From: Betaproteobacteria bacterium
GTDB lineage: Bacteria > Pseudomonadota > Gammaproteobacteria > Burkholderiales > SG8-41
Direction of reading: 5' to 3'
DNA length: 9,092 nucleotides
Assembly: GCA_021300125.1 (NCBI GenBank)
Contig: JAJTHX010000012.1
Location: forward strand, 1-9,092
Numbering within the stretch: the first letter of the stretch is position 1; each line of letters begins with the position of its first letter. Both the position numbers and the translations under genes were made by a program. The notes beneath the pieces are model-generated. The model saw nothing but the letters and a program-made list of their open reading frames with translations, made no database searches and was not told the DNA's origin. Below, piece after piece: positions 6,328-9,092 of the stretch.

Positions 6328-6845
6328 ACGATGGCGCCCCGGCCCACCTCAGTCCCGAAACCGTGCTCGCGCAGCTGAAAAAGCATGGCGTCACCCACGT
6401 GGTGTGGCTGCCTGACAGCGAGACCAACTGGCTTTACCTGCTGATGAAGGCCGAACCTTCGCTGACGCTGGTGCCGGTGCCGCGCGAGGGAATGGCCTGC
6501 TCGATCGCCGCGGGGCTCGCCGCCGGCGGGAAGGTGCCGGTGATCCTGGTGCAGAACACCGGGCTGATGGAGTCCGGCGACTCCATCCGCGGCTGGCTCT
6601 TCGGGCTGGAAATCCCGGTGGTGTACATGGTCGGCATGCGCGGCTGGAACCGCCACGGCCCGCCCACTGCGGACACGGCCTCGGTGTACACCGAACCCTT
6701 CCTCAACGCCTTCCGCATCAACTATTACCTGGTCGAGAGTGACGCCGATGTGTCGCGCATCAGCCATGCTTTCGAGGAAGCGAAACGCAGCAAAAGGCCG
6801 GTTGCCGTGCTGGTCGGCGATGAATACCACGGCTTCAACAAATGA
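6324..6845 (+). CDS. ThDP-dependent decarboxylase, alpha (PYR-domain) subunit, phosphonopyruvate/sulfopyruvate decarboxylase type
   Basis: This 173-residue protein consists only of the pyrimidine-binding domain of a ThDP enzyme, as in the alpha subunit of sulfopyruvate decarboxylase (ComD) or the N-terminal part of phosphonopyruvate decarboxylase. The catalytic Glu that activates the cofactor is probably Glu55 in VPREGMACSIAAGLAAGG. It is followed by the family-typical QNTGLMESGDS at 77-87. WLPDSETNWLY at 28-38 matches the N-terminal conserved segment. It should pair with the next gene to form an alpha2beta2-like active site that decarboxylates a 2-oxo acid to an aldehyde. The substrate is not deducible; nothing nearby points to phosphonates or coenzyme M. 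AGGAG at 6310-6314 provides the ribosome binding site. The gene follows Bug 2 after 36 bp and precedes beta by 13 bp, both on the same strand. Confidence 0.85.
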   Translation: MNDGAPAHLSPETVLAQLKKHGVTHVVWLPDSETNWLYLLMKAEPSLTLVPVPREGMACSIAAGLAAGGKVPVILVQNTGLMESGDSIRGWLFGLEIPVVYMVGMRGWNRHGPPTADTASVYTEPFLNAFRINYYLVESDADVSRISHAFEEAKRSKRPVAVLVGDEYHGFNK

Positions 6846-6858
6846 CGGGGTTGCACAG

Positions 6859-7446
6859 ATGATCGATACCGCAGCAATGCTCAAGGCCTTCAATGCCCAT
6901 CGCGGCGACGCCATCGTGGTGCCCGGGCGCGGCGGCAGGCACTGGGTGCACATCAGCGGCGAACCCCACCTCGACCTGCCGATGGGCGATCCGGCGATGG
7001 GCGGCCATTCCGGCTTTGCCTTCGGCCTCGCGCTGGCGCAGCCGAAGCGCCGCGTGGTGCTGTTCGATTCCGAGGGCGACCTGCAGATGTCGCTCGGCAT
7101 CCTGCTCACCATCGCGGAACTCAGGCCCGCGAACTTCCACCATTTCCTGCTCGACAACGAGTGTTATGCCACCACCGGCGGCCAGCCGGTGCCGAACGCG
7201 AAGAACGTGGACTATGCGATGATGGCGAGGGCCGCGGGTTATCCGCGCACCTATGCCTTCAGCGAGCTGGACAAGGTGAGCGCGGCTCTGCCCGAAATCC
7301 TCGGTCAGCCCGGGCCCGTGTTCGTTGCGATGAAGGTCAACCCGGACATCGAGAACAAGCCGATCGGTGACCGCGTGCGCTGGCGCACCCGCGGCTGGAC
7401 CCAGGTCATCGCAGACCTGCAGCGAAAAATCGGCATCGCCGCCTGA
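6859..7446 (+). CDS. ThDP-dependent decarboxylase, beta (PP-domain) subunit, with altered GDG motif
   Basis: This 195-residue protein is the diphosphate-binding domain partner of the preceding gene, like ComE of sulfopyruvate decarboxylase. GDPAMGGHSGFAFGLALAQP at 43-62 fits the segment that begins the PP domain. The ThDP/Mg-binding region runs from DSEGDLQMSLG (70-80) to LDNECYATTGGQ (98-109). The spacing between Glu72 and Asn100 matches the usual Asp-to-Asn spacing of this family, so the canonical GDG reads SEG here, with Asp74 two residues on. Whether Glu72 or Asp74 binds the metal is open. The rest of the fold looks intact and the reading frame is clean, so I regard it as functional. The ATG at 6859 is the only sensible in-frame start and lies 13 bp after the alpha stop with only a weak GGGG upstream, suggesting translational coupling. 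Confidence 0.85.
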   Translation: MIDTAAMLKAFNAHRGDAIVVPGRGGRHWVHISGEPHLDLPMGDPAMGGHSGFAFGLALAQPKRRVVLFDSEGDLQMSLGILLTIAELRPANFHHFLLDNECYATTGGQPVPNAKNVDYAMMARAAGYPRTYAFSELDKVSAALPEILGQPGPVFVAMKVNPDIENKPIGDRVRWRTRGWTQVIADLQRKIGIAA

Positions 7447-7456
7447 AAGGAAAATC

Positions 7457-7972
7457 ATGGACGCAGCAACCGCGCGCATGCTGTCGCGCTACAAGCAGTG
7501 GTCAAACCGCGTGATGTTTGAATCCCTGGCCGGTCTGCCGGAGGACGAGGTGGTCAAGCCGCGCCAGACCCTGTTCAAGAACATGGTGCACACGCTCAAC
7601 CACAACTACGTGATTGACCGCATCTGGCAGGCGCACCTCGAAGGCCGCGACCACGGTTACGAGGCGCGCAATACCAAGGACCATCCGCCGCTGGCGGAAC
7701 TGGCGCGGCTGCAAGCCGACGTGGACGGCTGGTATGTCACCTGGGCCGATGCCCAGAGCGACGACAGCCTGCGCGAAACCGTGCACTACACGCTGATCGG
7801 CGGCAACCGCGGGGCGATGAGCCGCGGCGAAATCCTGCTCCACCTGGCGATGCACGCCAACTACCACCGCGGTTTCGTGTCGGACATGATGTACGCCGTG
7901 CCCGGCCAGCGTCCGCCGACCATGGACCTGCCGGTCTTCATGCGCGAGGGCCGCGGCGGTTTGCCCGCATAA
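7457..7972 (+). CDS. DinB-fold metal-binding protein
   Basis: This 171-residue protein shows the DinB/YfiT four-helix-bundle pattern. An N-terminal helix (MLSRYKQWSNRVMFESLAGLPEDE, from residue 8) is followed by the first metal His in HTLNHNYVID (His49). The C-terminal pair His133 and His137 sits in HLAMHANYHRG (129-139). These three histidines normally bind a divalent metal. Family members include thiol-dependent transferases and isomerases as well as proteins of unknown role; despite the name, no DNA-damage function should be assumed. The ATG at 7457 has AAAGGA about 6 bases upstream and lies 10 bp after the decarboxylase beta stop, which indicates one transcript with the ThDP enzyme. It may process or detoxify the aldehyde product or a related intermediate, but this is inference from position only. 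Confidence 0.85.
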   Translation: MDAATARMLSRYKQWSNRVMFESLAGLPEDEVVKPRQTLFKNMVHTLNHNYVIDRIWQAHLEGRDHGYEARNTKDHPPLAELARLQADVDGWYVTWADAQSDDSLRETVHYTLIGGNRGAMSRGEILLHLAMHANYHRGFVSDMMYAVPGQRPPTMDLPVFMREGRGGLPA

Positions 7973-7992
7973 ACAGGACCTTGGCGCGGGGT

Positions 7993-8022
7993 TTGACCGC
8001 GGCTTTGGCGCGGGCGCAGGAT
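7993..8022 (+). promoter_or_regulatory. Candidate promoter for the CBS-domain gene
   Basis: TTGACC (7993-7998) matches five of six bases of the -35 consensus. After 18 bp, CAGGAT (8017-8022) matches three of six bases of the -10. It lies between two copies of the 10-bp direct repeat TTGGCGCGGG (7981-7990 and 8005-8014), the second of which falls within the spacer. It is placed properly to drive the CBS gene, but the -10 is weak and the call rests only on consensus matching. Confidence 0.3.
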
Positions 8023-8034
8023 GAATGCGGCGAT

Positions 8035-8047
8035 GGCGCCTGGCGCC
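8035..8047. repeat. Palindrome GGCGCC-T-GGCGCC upstream of the CBS gene
   Basis: Two GGCGCC hexamers, each self-complementary, flank a single T and form a 13-bp inverted repeat that is perfect apart from its centre. It lies 50 bp before the CBS start and just after the candidate promoter. It could be an operator or form a leader hairpin. GC-rich palindromes are common in this background, so the functional claim is weak. Confidence 0.25.
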
Positions 8048-8096
8048 CCGCCGGAGTCGTTGTGGTGTTCCCGACATCTCTGCACGGAGGTGCATC

Positions 8097-8531
8097 ATGG
8101 CCGAACGCACGATACGCGACATCATCCAGGGTCAGGAACTGCTGACCGCCCCTCCCGCAATGACCGTGGCCGAAGCCGCCCGCCAGATGCGCCAGCGCAA
8201 CGTCGGCGCGATGATGGTGGTCGACGGCGGCCGGCTTGCGGGCATCTTCACCGAGCGCGATGCGCTGTTCCGCGTGGTTGCCGCCGGCCTCGACAGCGGC
8301 AGCACCACGCTGGCGACGGTGATGACCGCCAATCCGGTCAGCATCACCGCAGAGCATCCCTTTGCCGACGCGCTGGCGATGATGCACGAGGGCCGCTTCC
8401 GCCACCTGCCGGTGACCGAACAGGGACGCCCGGTCGGCATGATCTCGGTGCGCGACGCGCTCGGCCCCGAACTCGAATCCTTCGTCTACGAACTGCTGCG
8501 CGAGGAGCAGGTCAGCCAGATACTGGCCTAG
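8097..8531 (+). CDS. Stand-alone protein with two CBS domains
   Basis: This 144-residue protein consists almost wholly of a Bateman module. The first CBS domain spans about residues 8-62 and contains GIFTERD (49-55). The second spans about 72-125 and contains GMISVRD (114-120). The Asp residues ending these motifs (Asp55 and Asp120) commonly contact the ribose of adenine nucleotides, so binding of AMP, ATP or a related ligand is likely. A short acidic helix (ELESFVYELLREEQ) closes the protein. No enzymatic domain is fused, so it probably acts as a nucleotide-responsive regulator of an unknown partner. The ATG at 8097 is chosen for its GGAGG (8086-8090) six bases upstream; an ATG at 8025 would add 24 arginine-rich residues unlike a CBS protein. 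It is separated by 124 bp from the DinB gene and is probably a separate transcription unit. Confidence 0.92.
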   Translation: MAERTIRDIIQGQELLTAPPAMTVAEAARQMRQRNVGAMMVVDGGRLAGIFTERDALFRVVAAGLDSGSTTLATVMTANPVSITAEHPFADALAMMHEGRFRHLPVTEQGRPVGMISVRDALGPELESFVYELLREEQVSQILA

Positions 8532-8673
8532 CAGTCTGTTGCAAAAGTGATGCGCGAGCGCGTTGGGAGCGAAGCGACCCAGCGCACACGCGTGCAAGTC
8601 ATTGCTGTAATGAGCGTCGAAAAACCTTTCGCGCTAGCGAATAGCAGCAAAATCGGGAGTTTCAGCAAACTGC
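8531..8673. mobile_element. MITE-like element or IS remnant with imperfect terminal inverted repeats
   Basis: The left end begins GCAGTCTGTTGCAAAA and the right end, read inward on the other strand, begins GCAGTTTGCTGAAA; about 13 of 16 positions agree with one gap. Both ends are flanked by CTA in the same orientation (8528-8530 and 8674-8676), as a 3-bp target duplication would give. The 143-bp interior is about 55% GC by hand count, lower than the adjoining genes. It has no convincing coding frame but includes an imperfect hairpin at 8558-8585 and short palindromes (CACGCGTG, CGCTAGCG). From memory, CTGTTGCAAA also occurs in IS6-family ends. A complex convergent terminator is the alternative reading. 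Confidence 0.45.
8558..8585. terminator. Imperfect hairpin between convergent CBS and MFS genes
   Basis: GCGC (8558-8561) pairs with GCGC (8582-8585), and TGGG (8564-8567) pairs with CCCA (8578-8581), with a two-base bulge and a 10-base loop. It lies 27 bases after the CBS stop and could help end transcription. No T tract follows on either strand, so an intrinsic terminator is not proven. Confidence 0.25.
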
Positions 8674-9092
8674 CTAGCTTCGGCTGCGGCCCGAGGCGAT
8701 CAGGCAGTACAGCGTCACCGCCGAAGGCAGCACCAGTGCCGCGAAGGCGATGCCGTAGTCACGGGTCATCGCGTAGATGTTGGCGAACAGGATCGGCCCG
8801 GCGAACTTGCCGACGTTGGTGATGACCAGCGAGCCGCTGATCGACAGGCTGACTTCACCGGGCGGCGAGCGCCGGCCCACCTCGGCCAGTATCGCGCCGG
8901 GCCAGCAGCCCGAAGTCGCCCCCAGCAGCCCGAACCACAGATACACCAGCAGCAGCGGTGTCTGCGGGTCCAGCGCGAGCCCGCACAGCGCGCACAGCAC
9001 CATCAGGCCCGCGTTCCACGCCAGCACGCGCGCGGTATCGCCGATGCGGTCGGTGATCCAGCCGATCAGGATACGGCCCGCGGCGCTGGCGA
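8674..9092 (-). CDS. MFS transporter, partial: N-terminal part beyond window
   Basis: The frame is open from the window edge to a TAG at 8674-8676 and encodes the last 139 residues or so of a major facilitator protein. The visible start of the fragment, ASAAGRILIGWITDRIGD, is the motif A repeat found between helices 8 and 9 in the second half of MFS proteins. About four hydrophobic helices follow, including GLMVLCALCGLAL, LLLVYLWFGLLGA and IAFAALVLPSAVTLYCLIA, and the protein ends in a short basic tail (SGRSRS). The start lies outside the window. It is not closely similar to the transporter at 500-1675. The substrate is unknown. The gene is convergent with the CBS gene, and its stop codon abuts the MITE-like segment. 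Confidence 0.88.
   Translation of the reverse strand, partial: ASAAGRILIGWITDRIGDTARVLAWNAGLMVLCALCGLALDPQTPLLLVYLWFGLLGATSGCWPGAILAEVGRRSPPGEVSLSISGSLVITNVGKFAGPILFANIYAMTRDYGIAFAALVLPSAVTLYCLIASGRSRS

Noticed and set aside
5802..7157. A 451-codon open frame on the minus strand across Bug 2 and the decarboxylase genes
   Set aside because: It spans three well-supported genes antisense, has no family motif, and its length is explained by GC-rich codon positions lacking stop triplets.
6324..7446. Naming the alpha/beta pair as sulfopyruvate or phosphonopyruvate decarboxylase outright (comDE, ppd)
   Set aside because: The fold and split architecture match, but the substrate is not supported: no coenzyme M or phosphonate genes are nearby and the beta cofactor motif is altered.
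1..9092. CRISPR array, tRNA, rRNA or riboswitch
   Set aside because: No regularly spaced repeats, cloverleaf-like segments or recognisable riboswitch cores were seen on either strand.

Overview
The window reads as chromosomal DNA from a high-GC betaproteobacterium, most likely of the order Burkholderiales. The main reasons are two tandem Bug-type (TctC-like) periplasmic receptors, a family greatly expanded in that order, together with strongly GC-ending codons and a set of metabolic and transport genes. The taxonomic placement is inference. I see no rRNA, tRNA, CRISPR array or intact insertion sequence.

Layout. (1) Positions 1-1675, minus strand: a major facilitator (MFS) transporter followed after 14 bp by a short-chain dehydrogenase cut by the window edge. 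They probably form one operon, with a perfect TATAAT hexamer just upstream. (2) 1802-2578, plus: a Sir2-family NAD-dependent deacylase, divergent from the transporter. (3) 2582-2612: a strong hairpin in the convergent gap. (4) 2630-3994, minus: an alpha/beta hydrolase with an unusual lysine-rich C-terminal tail. (5) 3995-4242: a divergent regulatory gap with an AT-rich island. (6) 4243-7972, plus: a probable five-gene operon of two Bug receptors, the two subunits of a split thiamine-diphosphate (ThDP) decarboxylase of the phosphonopyruvate/sulfopyruvate decarboxylase type, and a DinB-fold protein. (7) 8097-8531, plus: a stand-alone protein with two CBS domains and its own possible promoter. 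(8) 8531-8673: a small lower-GC segment with imperfect terminal inverted repeats flanked by CTA on both sides, which looks like a MITE or IS remnant. (9) 8674-9092, minus: the C-terminal part of a second MFS transporter.

How the genes may work together. The most interesting unit is 4243-7972. Two secreted receptors that bind small carboxylates sit directly upstream of an alpha/beta ThDP enzyme that should decarboxylate a 2-oxo acid, and a metal-binding DinB-like protein follows 10 bp later. No TctA/TctB membrane subunits are present, so the receptors must use a transporter encoded elsewhere or act as sensors. The substrate cannot be named from sequence. The decarboxylase beta subunit carries Ser-Glu-Gly where the canonical Gly-Asp-Gly metal-binding motif is expected. 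The other notable points are the histone-H1-like tail on the hydrolase, a W-x-x-R in place of Y-x-x-R in the sirtuin acyl pocket, and the apparent insertion of a small element exactly into a CTAG tetranucleotide that would have held the stop codons of both convergent flanking genes.
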